Positions 14,977 through 22,862 of a stretch of 64,000 nucleotides of DNA are shown here, piece by piece; positions within the stretch are counted from its first letter, which is position 1; each line of letters starts with the position of its first letter. The notes under the pieces are model-generated. The model saw only the letters and a program-made list of their open reading frames with translations, was not told the DNA's origin and made no database searches. The stretch is taken from the NCBI GenBank assembly GCA_963700475.1, contig CAVOXR010000007.1, positions 1 to 64,000 on the forward strand. Reading direction: 5' to 3'. This stretch comes from Prado023 sp963700475 (lineage in GTDB: Bacteria > Actinomycetota > Actinomycetes > S36-B12 > CAIYMF01). A program made the translations under genes and the position numbers.

Positions 14977-15045
14977 AGGTCCTCCGAGGCGGGCGACGGG
15001 CGCCCACAGGTGGTTGATGACACGGAACGCGAACGTCCCGCCTCG

Positions 15046-15118
15046 CAGGGCCGGAGGGAATTGAACCCCCAACCGCCGGTTTTGGAGACCGGTGCTCTAC
15101 CAATTGAGCTACGACCCT
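15046..15118 (-). tRNA. tRNA-Trp (CCA anticodon)
   Basis: Cloverleaf read on the minus strand: acceptor stem AGGGTCG/CGGCCCT (one G-U), anticodon stem CCGGT/ACCGG with loop CTCCAAA, T-loop GTTCAATTC, discriminator G as expected for Trp. No CCA is encoded. A TAGCCT -10-like hexamer lies about 20 bp upstream. It precedes secE. Confidence 0.95.
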
Positions 15119-15256
15119 TTGGACTTCTTGACCCGGGCAGGCTACCGCGAGGGTGCACCGACCCGGATGACCCAGTGTACGGTGCGGCCCCCCGGGGCCC
15201 AAATGCGATGCGCGACGGGTCGGCGAACGGCCGGGACGGATCGGGGCGCCCCTCAC

Positions 15257-15262
15257 TACGAT
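15257..15262 (+). promoter_or_regulatory. -10 box for a leaderless aminotransferase transcript
   Basis: TACGAT ends 7 nt before the ATG at 15270, with no Shine-Dalgarno between. The spacing is the same as at 9794 and 20862. Confidence 0.55.
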
Positions 15263-15269
15263 GGTCCCC

Positions 15270-16478
15270 ATGCCTGCTGATTCCCGAGTCTCTGCCCGAA
15301 TCGGTGCCATCGCCGAGTCCGCGACCCTGGCCGTCGACGCGAAGGCCAAAGCACTGAAGGCTGCCGGCCGACCCGTCATCGGGTTCGGCGCCGGGGAGCC
15401 GGACTTCCCGACGCCGGACTACATCGTCGAAGCCGCCGTGGCCGCCTGCCGCGACCCGCGTTGGCACCGCTACACCCCGGCCGGGGGCCTGCCCGAGCTC
15501 AAGGAGGCGGTGGCGGCCAAGACGTACCGCGACTCCGGACTGGTCGTGAAGCCCAGCCACGTGCTGATCACCAACGGGGGCAAGCAGGCGCTGTACAACG
15601 CCTTCGCGGCCCTGCTCGACCCGGGCGACGAGGTCCTGCTGCCGGCCCCGTACTGGACGACGTACCCCGAGTCGATCGCCCTGGCCGGCGGGACGACCGT
15701 GGTCGTCCAGACCTCGCCGGAGAGCGGGTACCGCGCGACGGTCGACCAGCTGGAGGCCGCGCGCACCCCGAGCACCAAGGCCCTGGTGTTCGTCTCGCCC
15801 TCGAACCCGACGGGTGCGGTCTACTCCCCGGAGGACGTCGCGGCGATCGGCCGCTGGGCCGTCGAGCATGGGCTGTGGGTCGTCACCGACGAGATCTACG
15901 AGCACCTCGTGTACGGCGACGCGGAGTTCTCCTCGATGCCCGTGGAGGTCCCCGAGCTCGCCGATCGGTGCATCGTGGTCAACGGCGTGGCCAAGACCTA
16001 CGCCATGACCGGCTGGCGCGTGGGCTGGCTCATCGGCCCCGCGGACATCGTCAAGGCGGCAACCAACCTGCAGTCGCACGCAACCTCGAACGTCGCCAAC
16101 GTCTCCCAGATCGCAGCCCTGGCCGCGGTCTCGGGTGACCTCGCGGCCGTCGAGGTGATGAAGGTCGCTTTCGACCGTCGACGGCGGCGGATCGTGGAGC
16201 TGCTCTCGGAGATCCCGGGCGTGCTCTGCCCCGAGCCGGAGGGTGCGTTCTACGTGTACCCGTCCGTCGAGGACCTCCTGGGCAAGGAGATCCGCGGTCA
16301 GCGGCCGGCCACCTCGGCCGAACTGGCCACCTTGATCCTCGACGAGGTGGAGGTGGCAGTCGTGCCCGGGGAGGCCTTCGGGACCCCCGGCTACCTGCGC
16401 CTGTCCTACGCGCTGGGCGATGCCGACCTCGAGGAGGGCGTGGCCCGGATGGCCGCCCTGCTCGGTGAGGCGACCTGA
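15270..16478 (+). CDS. Pyridoxal-phosphate aminotransferase, aspartate aminotransferase-like (class I)
   Basis: Probably transfers the amino group between aspartate or a related amino acid and 2-oxoglutarate; the exact substrate is not fixed by sequence. It has 402 residues. The class I features are in order: GAGEPDFPTP near residue 40, NGGKQALYNA near 102, SNPTG near 178, DEIY (Asp207, Tyr210), and the PLP lysine Lys242 in VAKTYAMTGWR. The ATG at 15270 is preferred over 15261 because it is placed 7 nt after a TACGAT box. Its position next to murB and secE-nusG is conserved in actinobacteria, where this gene is annotated aspC. Confidence 0.93.
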   Translation: MPADSRVSARIGAIAESATLAVDAKAKALKAAGRPVIGFGAGEPDFPTPDYIVEAAVAACRDPRWHRYTPAGGLPELKEAVAAKTYRDSGLVVKPSHVLITNGGKQALYNAFAALLDPGDEVLLPAPYWTTYPESIALAGGTTVVVQTSPESGYRATVDQLEAARTPSTKALVFVSPSNPTGAVYSPEDVAAIGRWAVEHGLWVVTDEIYEHLVYGDAEFSSMPVEVPELADRCIVVNGVAKTYAMTGWRVGWLIGPADIVKAATNLQSHATSNVANVSQIAALAAVSGDLAAVEVMKVAFDRRRRRIVELLSEIPGVLCPEPEGAFYVYPSVEDLLGKEIRGQRPATSAELATLILDEVEVAVVPGEAFGTPGYLRLSYALGDADLEEGVARMAALLGEAT

Positions 16479-16488
16479 GGGTCGACCC

Positions 16489-17559
16489 CTACAGCGCGCA
16501 GCCCACGAGCACGGGCTCGTTCTCCAGCACGACTCCGAACCGCTCGGCGACCCCGGCACGCACGGCCCGGGCGAGTTCGAGCAGGTCCTCGGCCGTGGCA
16601 CCACCGCGGTTGGTCAGCGCCAGGGGGTGCTTGGTGGACAGTGCCGCGCGCGCTCCGGGGCGGATGGCGAACCCACGGGGGAACCCCGCGTGCGCGATGA
16701 GCCACGCCGCTGATGTCTTGACCGATCCGTCCGGCTGCTCGAAGCGCGGCGCCTCCTCGGGCAGCTTCTCGGCCTCGGCCGCGCTGAGGATCGGGTTGGT
16801 GAAGAACGACCCGGCGCTCCAGGTGTCGTGGTCCGAGTCGTCGAGGACCATGCCCTTGCCCCGGCGCAGCTCCAGCACCGCCTCCCGGACCTCCGTCGCA
16901 GGCGCCCGGTCGCCGATCTCGACCCCAAGGAGCGCCGCCAGCTCGGCATACCGGACCGGTGCCCCCAACGGATCCACGGCGAGATCCAGCGTGATCGCCA
17001 GCACCACCCACCGTCCGGGCGTGCGCTTGAGCGCCGAGCTCCGATAGCCGAACTCCGCTTCCTGCGGTGCCATCCGGCCGACGCCACCCGTCCGGCGGTC
17101 GAGCACCTCCAGTGAGTCAATCACCCGCGCAACCTCAGCGCCGTACGCCCCCACGTTCTGGATGGGTGTCGCCCCCGTCGATCCCGGGATCCCCGACAGG
17201 GCCTCGACACCGGACCAACCGGACTCGACAGCAGTTGCGACGAACGCCTCCCAGGGCTCCCCCGCGCTGACCCGGACGCGCACCCGGCCGGGAGCGGCCG
17301 GGTCGACGAGGACCCCCCGCGTGCCGATCCGGACAACCGTTCCCGGGAAGCCGGCATCTGCGACGAGCAGGTTCGACCCACCACCGACGAGCAGCAGCGG
17401 CTCGCCCACGGCATCAGCGGCGGTGACCCTCTCGATCAGCTCGTCGTCCGTGGCGGCGTGGACGACCCGATCCGCGGGGCCGCCGACCCGCAGGGTGGTC
17501 ATGGCCGAGAGGTCCTGGGATGGGCCGACTGCCGGCGGAACCGGCCCGGGATCGCTCAT
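16489..17559 (-). CDS. murB: UDP-N-acetylmuramate dehydrogenase
   Basis: Reduces UDP-GlcNAc-enolpyruvate to UDP-MurNAc with NADPH, an early step of peptidoglycan synthesis, in the cytoplasm. It has 356 residues from the ATG at 17557-17559 with GGAGGG 4 nt upstream. The FAD-binding GGGSNLLVADAGFPGTVV region, the SGIPGSTGATPIQNVGAYG loop and the catalytic serine in SAGSFFTNPI are all present. The ATG overlaps the stop of the upstream membrane protein (ATGA), so the two are translationally coupled. It converges on the aminotransferase, with an 11-bp gap holding GGGTCGACCC. Confidence 0.97.
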   Translation of the reverse strand: MSDPGPVPPAVGPSQDLSAMTTLRVGGPADRVVHAATDDELIERVTAADAVGEPLLLVGGGSNLLVADAGFPGTVVRIGTRGVLVDPAAPGRVRVRVSAGEPWEAFVATAVESGWSGVEALSGIPGSTGATPIQNVGAYGAEVARVIDSLEVLDRRTGGVGRMAPQEAEFGYRSSALKRTPGRWVVLAITLDLAVDPLGAPVRYAELAALLGVEIGDRAPATEVREAVLELRRGKGMVLDDSDHDTWSAGSFFTNPILSAAEAEKLPEEAPRFEQPDGSVKTSAAWLIAHAGFPRGFAIRPGARAALSTKHPLALTNRGGATAEDLLELARAVRAGVAERFGVVLENEPVLVGCAL

Positions 17560-18032
17560 GCGACCCTCCGCACCGGGGCCTCGACACCGTGCGGAGTCGA
17601 CCTCGCCACGGCACCGAGCAGCCCGAACCCCACGATGCACAGCGCCAGGCTCAGCCAGTCCAAGGGGATGATCCTGTCAGCCAGGGTGAGGACCATGTTG
17701 ACGCCCAGCACGACCAACGTGGCCACGGGAAGCTGCCAGCCGAGTGGATCGGTGAGGCGGCCCAGCCAGCCGGTTCGAACACGGCCCGGCCACCGGGGTG
17801 TCATCCACCAGCGTCCGATGTTGCCCACCAGCGCGATGTCGACCAACGCCGCGGCACTGGCCAGGGCCAGGGGCCCCGTGCCCCCGGGCTGACGGTGACC
17901 GCCTCGAGCCCACGCGAGGACGAGCAGGACCAACCAGATGACCGAGGTGGCGGCGAGCCAGGCCCCCAGCCGGACGCACCTGCCCACCCACCGCTGCCAG
18001 TGGGCGTCGACCTGGTCGTGTTCGGCGCTCAG
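17556..18032 (-). CDS. Small four-helix membrane protein of unknown function
   Basis: About 158 residues with four hydrophobic segments (LGAWLAATSVIWLVLLVLAW; LASAAALVDIALVG; VATLVVLGVNMVLTL; WLSLALCIVGFGLLG). Its stop overlaps the murB ATG (ATGA), and its likely start is a CTG that overlaps the formate-channel stop (CTGA, 18029-18032), with AGGGG about 5 nt upstream. Interlocking both neighbours is strong evidence that it is a real operon member. An alternative in-frame GTG lies about 15 codons downstream, just before the first helix. I do not recognise a family. It could assist the channel or be unrelated. Confidence 0.65.
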   Translation of the reverse strand: MSAEHDQVDAHWQRWVGRCVRLGAWLAATSVIWLVLLVLAWARGGHRQPGGTGPLALASAAALVDIALVGNIGRWWMTPRWPGRVRTGWLGRLTDPLGWQLPVATLVVLGVNMVLTLADRIIPLDWLSLALCIVGFGLLGAVARSTPHGVEAPVRRVA

Positions 18033-18901
18033 GGCTGCCCCTGCGGATCGGCGAGCTCGGGGTGCTGGCGCAGGTAGCGTGCCTCGTCGTTGAGGTAGGC
18101 GTAGTACAGCCCGATGAGCACTCCGCCTCCGACCCAGTTCCCGACGAGGCAGATGATGATGTTGCCGATCGCCGGCAGGATCGCGATCCCGTGGTCGACG
18201 CCCACGATCGTGAAGAGCACCGTGTTCGCCACCGAGTGCTCGAAGCCCAGGTAGGCGAAGACGAACACCGAGACGATCATGACCAACGCCTTCACGATGT
18301 CTTCCTTGACGGCGCCGTTGTAGACCATCAGCATCGCCAGGTTGATGAAGAAGTTGCAGAAGATCGCACGGACGAACAGGTCCATCCAGCCTGTTGGACC
18401 GTCGGTGATGAACGCCAACTTGACCTCGACGGAGTGATCCATCAGTGCCATCGTCGGTGCGTTGATGATCGTCGAGAACGACACGAGGACGGCGATGAAC
18501 AGCCCGCCGAGGAAGTTGCCCAGGTAGCACAACGAGAGGACCCGGCCCGTGGCCCGGTACGTGATCCCGTGGAAGTAGTGACCGATCGTGGTGATCATCA
18601 TGTTCGAGGTCAGGAGCTCGGACTTCGAGAAGTAGATGAACACCAGGGCGAAGCCGAAGAAGGTGGAGCCCAACAGCTTGCCGATGGGCAGGAGCCCCTC
18701 GTCCATCCCGAACTCGAGGCCCTCCATCCCGGCCTGGATCGTGTAGTTGCCGATGTACAGCAGCCCGACGATCACGCCCGCCATGGCCGCGCGCATCAGG
18801 TAGCGGCGCTTCGTCTGGCCGGTCATCTCGGACTTGTACTCGAGCATCTCGAGGATCGAGGAGATGAAGTACTTGCCTGGGAACAGCTTGTGGGTCTCCA
18901 T
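18029..18901 (-). CDS. Formate/nitrite transporter family channel (FocA-like)
   Basis: Pentameric inner-membrane channel for small anions such as formate or nitrite. It has 290 residues from the ATG at 18899-18901, with GAAGGGA 6 nt upstream. Six transmembrane helices are visible, and the family's central histidine is in FEHSVANTVLF, matching the FocA pattern FEHSxAN. The presence of pflB-pflA in the same window favours formate. A TAGGAT -10 (18936-18941) lies inside the inverted repeat CTAGG-GAT-CCTAG (18930-18942), a possible operator. It heads an operon with a small membrane protein and murB; in other actinobacteria this slot between murB and rpmG usually holds MaoC-like dehydratases. Confidence 0.93.
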   Translation of the reverse strand: METHKLFPGKYFISSILEMLEYKSEMTGQTKRRYLMRAAMAGVIVGLLYIGNYTIQAGMEGLEFGMDEGLLPIGKLLGSTFFGFALVFIYFSKSELLTSNMMITTIGHYFHGITYRATGRVLSLCYLGNFLGGLFIAVLVSFSTIINAPTMALMDHSVEVKLAFITDGPTGWMDLFVRAIFCNFFINLAMLMVYNGAVKEDIVKALVMIVSVFVFAYLGFEHSVANTVLFTIVGVDHGIAILPAIGNIIICLVGNWVGGGVLIGLYYAYLNDEARYLRQHPELADPQGQP

Positions 18902-18929
18902 GCCGGTCCCTTCTGCGGCGGAACTCTCG

Positions 18930-18942
18930 CTAGGGATCCTAG
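18930..18942 (-). promoter_or_regulatory. Candidate promoter/operator of the formate channel gene
   Basis: The minus-strand -10 hexamer TAGGAT (18936-18941) is embedded in a perfect 5-3-5 inverted repeat, CTAGG-GAT-CCTAG. A regulator bound here would cover the -10. No known oxygen- or redox-sensor consensus is obvious. The remaining ~240 bp up to rpmG contain only the rpmG terminator. Confidence 0.35.
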
Positions 18943-19049
18943 TGAGGGTTCCGGGGCTTAGCCGGTTGGGCGGGGGCGGGCGTCCGCCGGCCCTGAATGC
19001 CCGACCTCGGGCGCTGGGCCGGGCGCCCCGACGTCGCCCGGACATGCGC

Positions 19050-19084
19050 GAAGGGGAGCCCCACCACAGTGGGGACTCCCCTTC
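19050..19084 (-). terminator. Terminator behind rpmG
   Basis: GAAGGGGAGCCCCAC pairs with GTGGGGACTCCCCTTC with one bulged base around a short loop. It lies about 100 bp past the rpmG stop. There is no U-run, as is common for hairpins in this GC range. Confidence 0.65.
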
Positions 19085-19186
19085 GAACGATCACGCGCAC
19101 GGCTCCTGCGGCCCTCGCGGAACCTCAACCGGTCCACGGTGGCGCAGACGCCTGGGCTCAGGCTGCGAGCCGCGCCTATCCGACCC

Positions 19187-19354
19187 TCAGCGGGTCTCCT
19201 TGTGGGCCGTGTGCTGGTTGCAGTTCGCGCAGTACTTCTTCACCTCGAGGCGGTCCGGGTCGTTGCGCCGGTTCTTCTTGGTGATGTAGTTGCGGTGCTT
19301 GCACTCCTGGCAGGCCAAGGTGATCTTCGGCCTGATGTCGGTGGACTTGCCCAC
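19187..19354 (-). CDS. rpmG: 50S ribosomal protein L33, zinc-ribbon type
   Basis: 55 residues from the GTG at 19352-19354 with GAAGGAAGG about 7 nt upstream. Sequence MGKSTDIRPKITLACQECKH at the N-terminus and CANCNQHTAHKETR at the C-terminus; the two CxxC pairs make it the zinc-binding (C+) form. It follows tRNA-Thr and tRNA-Met on the same strand, the usual actinobacterial order. In other actinobacteria, zinc-limited cells replace this form with a zinc-free paralogue; none is in the window. Confidence 0.96.
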   Translation of the reverse strand: MGKSTDIRPKITLACQECKHRNYITKKNRRNDPDRLEVKKYCANCNQHTAHKETR

Positions 19355-19420
19355 GGGACTGCCTTCCTTCTCTTACGCCGCGATGGGCGCCTCGTGCTGT
19401 GCCCTGACGGGCACCGGGTC

Positions 19421-19497
19421 TGGTAGCGGAGGCCGGACTTGAACCGGCGACACAGCGATTATGAGCCGCTTGCTCTGCCAGGCTGAGCTACTCCGCC
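19421..19497 (-). tRNA. tRNA-Met (CAT anticodon, elongator type)
   Basis: Acceptor GGCGGAG/CTCCGCT, anticodon loop CTCATAA, T-arm GCCGGTTCAAGTCCGGC, discriminator A followed by an encoded CCA. The first acceptor pair is G-U, unlike the mismatched C1-A72 of initiators, so it is read as elongator. It lies between tRNA-Thr and rpmG. Confidence 0.93.
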
Positions 19498-19531
19498 GTG
19501 CAAGGTCGGCCCTGGCGGGCCTGCTCTTCCG

Positions 19532-19604
19532 AGCCCCTTTACGGAATCGAACCGTAGACCTTCTCCTTACCATGGAGACGCTCTGCCGACTGAGCTAAAG
19601 GGGC
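19532..19604 (-). tRNA. tRNA-Thr (GGT anticodon)
   Basis: 73-nt cloverleaf: acceptor GCCCCTT/AAGGGGC, D-arm GCTCAGTCGGCAGAGC, anticodon stem TCTCC/GGAGA with loop ATGGTAA, T-loop GTTCGATTC, discriminator T. No encoded CCA. It is first in the tRNA-Thr, tRNA-Met, rpmG transcription unit. Confidence 0.95.
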
Positions 19605-19671
19605 AATGCGCGACAAGGTTACCCGACCGGCACTCCATTGACGAAATCGCCGGAGGGCTCCTCGGGCGTGC

Positions 19672-20593
19672 TCACCAAGGGTAGGAGACGCCCGTCAGAT
19701 CGGTGCTCACATCCCAGAGGCGGCGGGCTGAAACCACGTCCCGGGCGGCCTCCGAGGGGGTCTCGAAACCGGGCGTCCCGCGCTGGCTCATGAAGCCCGT
19801 CGGCCCGATGAAGCGTCCCGCTGGGAACGCTGGGATCGGTGGCCGCCATCAGGGTCGGCCACGCCCCAGCCTCGGCGGATTGGGCGAGCACCCGGTTGGC
19901 CAGGCCCATCACCGACGCCCCCACCCGGCTGCCCGACATCGCCGGGCCCACCGACTGGAGGTTGGTCGCCGCGTAGCCCGGGTGCACCGCGATGCTGCGC
20001 AGGTCCGCACCCGCGGCCTCAGCCCGGCGGTGCAGCTCGAGTGCGAACAGCACGTTCGCCAGCTTGCTCTGCCCGTAGACGCGCCACTTCTGGTAGGAGC
20101 GCGCCGACTGCAGGTCGTCGAAGTCCATCCGGCCGAAGCGGTGGGCACCGCTGGAGACGGTGACGACGCGGCCCGTCGGTCGCAGGGAGCCCACGAGCAG
20201 CCCGGTGAGCGCGAAGTGCCCGAGGTGGTTGGTGCCGAGCTGCATCTCGAAGCCGTCAGCGGTCTCGCGGCGCGGGATGGCCATGACCCCGGCGTTGTTG
20301 ACCAGCACGTCCAGGCCGTCGGGGTGGGCCGCGATCCACGCGGCCGCGAACTCCCGCACACTGGCGAGGTCCGCGAGATCGAGGGTGGCGACCTCGACCT
20401 GAGCCTCGGGCGCGGCCGTCCGGATGTGCTCCGCAGCCGTGGACCCGCGCCCGACATCACGCACGGCCAGCGTGACGAGGGCGCCATGGGCAGCCAGCGA
20501 TGTGGCCGCCTCGAGGCCGATCCCGGAGTTCGCGCCTGTGACGATGATCGATCGGCCGGTCAGGTCAGGGATGTCCGCGCTGCTCCAGGTCAT
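19672..20593 (-). CDS. Short-chain dehydrogenase/reductase, frameshifted near its C-terminus
   Basis: NAD(P)-dependent oxidoreductase of the retinol dehydrogenase/WWOX-like SDR group. The start is the ATG at 20591-20593. The cofactor motif TGANSGIG, the NNAG motif (LVNNAGVMAIP), the catalytic serine in VTVSSGAH and the active-site YxxxK in VYGQSKLAN are intact. Near 19811-19815 the frame breaks: the plus strand reads GAAGCGTCCC where GAACGTCCC would continue the family sequence. After the shift, the other frame gives the expected tail FIGPTGFMSQRGTPGFETPS to TGVSYPW with a stop at 19672. Without correction the frame runs on to 19619 with an atypical tail. A +1 sequencing error is more likely than decay. 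Confidence 0.8.
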
Positions 20594-20667
20594 GATCCCC
20601 GATTCTCCCACCGGATCGCGGTTCCCGCCTGAGCGGTTCCGGGCGACCGGACGTGCCCCGCAGACGC

Positions 20668-20701
20668 CGAGGCGCCCCCTGCGTGGTGCGGGGGCGCCTC
20701 G
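20668..20701 (-). terminator. Terminator behind tRNA-Tyr
   Basis: A 12-bp perfect stem, CGAGGCGCCCCC (20668-20679) with 20690-20701, and a 10-nt loop. It starts 6 nt past the tRNA 3' end on the minus strand and separates it from the SDR gene. Confidence 0.75.
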
Positions 20702-20706
20702 GTCGC

Positions 20707-20789
<83 letters not shown>

Positions 20790-20861
20790 GTAGCCGGACG
20801 ATGGTACCCGCGCCGCCGGTCGCCTCCAAACCCGGGCGCCTCGGATCAGCACACCGGCCGT

Positions 20862-20867
20862 TACCCT
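20862..20867 (+). promoter_or_regulatory. -10 box for a leaderless yajQ transcript
   Basis: TACCCT ends 7 nt before the yajQ ATG (20875). No Shine-Dalgarno sequence lies between. Confidence 0.55.
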
Positions 20868-20874
20868 GATCCCC

Positions 20875-21366
20875 ATGGCAGACAGCAGCTTCGACATCGT
20901 CAGCAAGGTCGACCACCAGGAGGTCGACAACGCCCTCAACCAGGCCGCCAAGGAGGTGTCCCAGCGGTTCGACTTCAAGAACACCTCGACGACGATCGCC
21001 TGGCGCGGCGAGGATGGCATCGAGATCACCTCGAGCACCGAGGAGCGCTGCAAGGCCGCGCTCGACGTGCTCAAGGACAAGCTGGTGAAGCGCCAGGTCT
21101 CGCTCAAGGCCCTCGACGCCGGCGAGCCCCGCCCGTCGGGCAAGGAGACCAAGATCCAGTGCTCGCTGAAGGCCGGGATCTCCAAGGAGCAGGCCAGCAA
21201 GCTCAACAAGATGATCCGCGACTCAGGGCCCAAGGGCGTCAAGTCCCAGGTGATGGGCGACGAGCTGCGCGTGAGCTCGAAGAGCCGCGACGACCTGCAG
21301 GCGGTGCAGCAGCTGGTGCGTGAGGCCGACCTCGACTTCGCGGTCCAGTTCGTCAACTACCGGTGA
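20875..21366 (+). CDS. yajQ: YajQ family nucleotide-binding protein (UPF0234)
   Basis: 163 residues, the family's usual size, a compact cytosolic protein. Some family members bind cyclic di-GMP and act as regulators; that activity is not proven for this one. The N-terminal SSFDIVSKVDHQEVDNALNQ and the RFDFKNT motif are typical, and the C-terminus ends DLDFAVQFVNYR. Position next to tRNA-Tyr is conserved in actinobacteria. The stop overlaps the next start (TGATG), so the HAD gene is translationally coupled. Confidence 0.93.
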   Translation: MADSSFDIVSKVDHQEVDNALNQAAKEVSQRFDFKNTSTTIAWRGEDGIEITSSTEERCKAALDVLKDKLVKRQVSLKALDAGEPRPSGKETKIQCSLKAGISKEQASKLNKMIRDSGPKGVKSQVMGDELRVSSKSRDDLQAVQQLVREADLDFAVQFVNYR

Positions 21367-22028
21367 TGCCCGGTCGGTTCGCCGATGCCGACCCCATCCT
21401 GTTCGACCTCGACGGGACGCTGACCGAGTCGGGCCCGGGGATCATCAGCTCGGTGCGCTACGCGCTGGCGAAGATGGGCGGACCTGTCCTCGACGACCAG
21501 GAGCTGCGGCTCTTCATCGGCCCGCCCCTGCTCGACTCGTTCCGCGACGTCTGCGGCTTCGACCCCGCCGAGGTGGCCGTCGCGATCGCCGCCTACCGGG
21601 AGTACTACGCCACCGATGGGCAGTACGAGAACTCCGTCTACGACGGGATCCCCGAGCTCCTGACCAGCCTGCGCGAGGCTGGTCGAACCCTGGCGGTCGC
21701 GACCTCCAAGGCCGAGGTGTTCGCCTCCTCGATCCTCGACCACTTCGCGCTGACCGAGTACTTCACCACAGTCGTCGGCTCCGAGCTCGACGGTCGGCGC
21801 ACGGCGAAGTCCGAGATCATCACCGAGGCCCTGGCCCGGTTGGACCGACCCAGTTCGGGGACAGTCATGATCGGGGACCGCAGCCACGACGTGCGCGGTG
21901 CGGTCGCGGTCGGGGTGGGCAGCATCGGGGTGCTCTGGGGGTACGGCGACGACGCGGAACTGACTGCGGCCGGAGCCGACTCGCTGGCTGCCACACCGGC
22001 CGCGCTGCTCGGACAGCTGACCCCCTGA
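21366..22028 (+). CDS. HAD-superfamily phosphatase, phosphoglycolate phosphatase-like
   Basis: 220 residues. Motif I FDLDGTLTESG (nucleophile and general acid Asp), motif II ATSK, and motif IV IGDRSHDVRGA are in order, with a helical cap between about residues 25 and 90, the Gph/PGP layout. The substrate is probably a small phosphate ester such as 2-phosphoglycolate or a nucleotide; not decidable here. The ATG at 21366 forms a TGATG overlap with yajQ; a GTG one codon earlier is also possible. Confidence 0.88.
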   Translation: MPGRFADADPILFDLDGTLTESGPGIISSVRYALAKMGGPVLDDQELRLFIGPPLLDSFRDVCGFDPAEVAVAIAAYREYYATDGQYENSVYDGIPELLTSLREAGRTLAVATSKAEVFASSILDHFALTEYFTTVVGSELDGRRTAKSEIITEALARLDRPSSGTVMIGDRSHDVRGAVAVGVGSIGVLWGYGDDAELTAAGADSLAATPAALLGQLTP

Positions 22029-22068
22029 GCTGCGTCGGCGGGCCACCGGCGCATCGTCGGCCGACCAC

Positions 22069-22386
22069 TCACCCGTCGAGCTGGTCCATCCCGTGGCGCA
22101 GACCGTCCGCGTCGGACGCGGGCGCGACCGCGTCGGACCGCCAGGCGAGGGCGTCGAACGGGCACACCTCGACGCAGATGCCGCAGTACATGCACAGGCC
22201 CCAGTCGATGCTGAACTCGTCGAGCACGTTGACCGTCCGCGGACGACGAGCCCCCGGGTCGCCGACGAGCTCCTGATGGGCCTCCAGAGTGATGCACCAC
22301 GTGGGGCACTCACGCACGCAGAGCATGCAGGACGTGCAGTTGTCGGCGATCAGCGCGATCCGCGCGTGCCTGCTCACGTCTGCCAC
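22069..22386 (-). CDS. NuoI-like two-cluster ferredoxin-type protein
   Basis: 105 residues from the GTG at 22384-22386. Two [4Fe-4S] motifs are present, CTSCMLCVRECP and CMYCGICVEVCP, separated by a longer insertion than in bacterial ferredoxins, the NuoI arrangement. It lacks the N-terminal and C-terminal extensions of the main NuoI at 38968-39567 (199 residues). It is last in a three-gene unit with NuoB-like and NuoC-like genes, overlapping the latter by 13 bp. It likely passes electrons between a ferredoxin and the NuoB-like protein; this is inference from context. Confidence 0.85.
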   Translation of the reverse strand: MADVSRHARIALIADNCTSCMLCVRECPTWCITLEAHQELVGDPGARRPRTVNVLDEFSIDWGLCMYCGICVEVCPFDALAWRSDAVAPASDADGLRHGMDQLDG

Positions 22387-22862
22387 TCCGACGGGACACC
22401 GGGCGGACCGGGACGCGACCTCGGACGTGCGGCCACGCGGTCACCGGCCGGGCGGTCCGAGGGCTCCACCGCACCGGGCCAAGGGGTTGCGACCCGGGCA
22501 GGCAGCGGGGTTGTCCTGCGCAACGGGTGACCGGCGTCGCCGGTGGTCAGCAGGGGCCGGAGGTCCGGGTTGCCGGCGAAGGAGACGCCGAACATCTCGT
22601 GGACCTCGCGCTCATGCCACCTCGCCCCCGGGTACACCCCGACCAGCGAGTCGAGAACCGGGGTGTCGCGGTCGAGGGTCGTCCACACGAGGTGGCGCTC
22701 CCGACCGGGTACGTCGACGAGGTGCGCGACCACCTCGATGTGCCCACCACCCGGGTCATCGACGGCCGTGAGCATGTCGAGCATCGTGGCCCCCGCGGCT
22801 GCCAGGTCGGTGCAGTGGGCCCGCCATGCTCCGGCGGGCACCCTGTGCTCACGCGCGTGCAC
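22374..22862 (-). CDS. NuoC-like (complex I 30-kDa subunit-like) protein
   Basis: 162 residues from the GTG at 22860-22862, which follows a strong GGAGGAGGTG ribosome site and overlaps the NuoB-like stop by 14 bp. It has the family signature WHEREVHEMFGVSFAGNPDL, matching ADWHERETWDMFGIVFDGHP in the main NuoC. The C-terminal ~45 residues are Pro/Arg-rich and not conserved. No quinone-site partner NuoD-like gene is adjacent, so this cannot be a complete respiratory module by itself. Confidence 0.85.
   Translation of the reverse strand: MHAREHRVPAGAWRAHCTDLAAAGATMLDMLTAVDDPGGGHIEVVAHLVDVPGRERHLVWTTLDRDTPVLDSLVGVYPGARWHEREVHEMFGVSFAGNPDLRPLLTTGDAGHPLRRTTPLPARVATPWPGAVEPSDRPAGDRVAARPRSRPGPPGVPSEWQT

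Noticed and set aside
19619..19671. C-terminal extension of the SDR protein to 19619
   Set aside because: It arises only after the +1 shift; the correct frame ends at 19672 with the family's normal tail.
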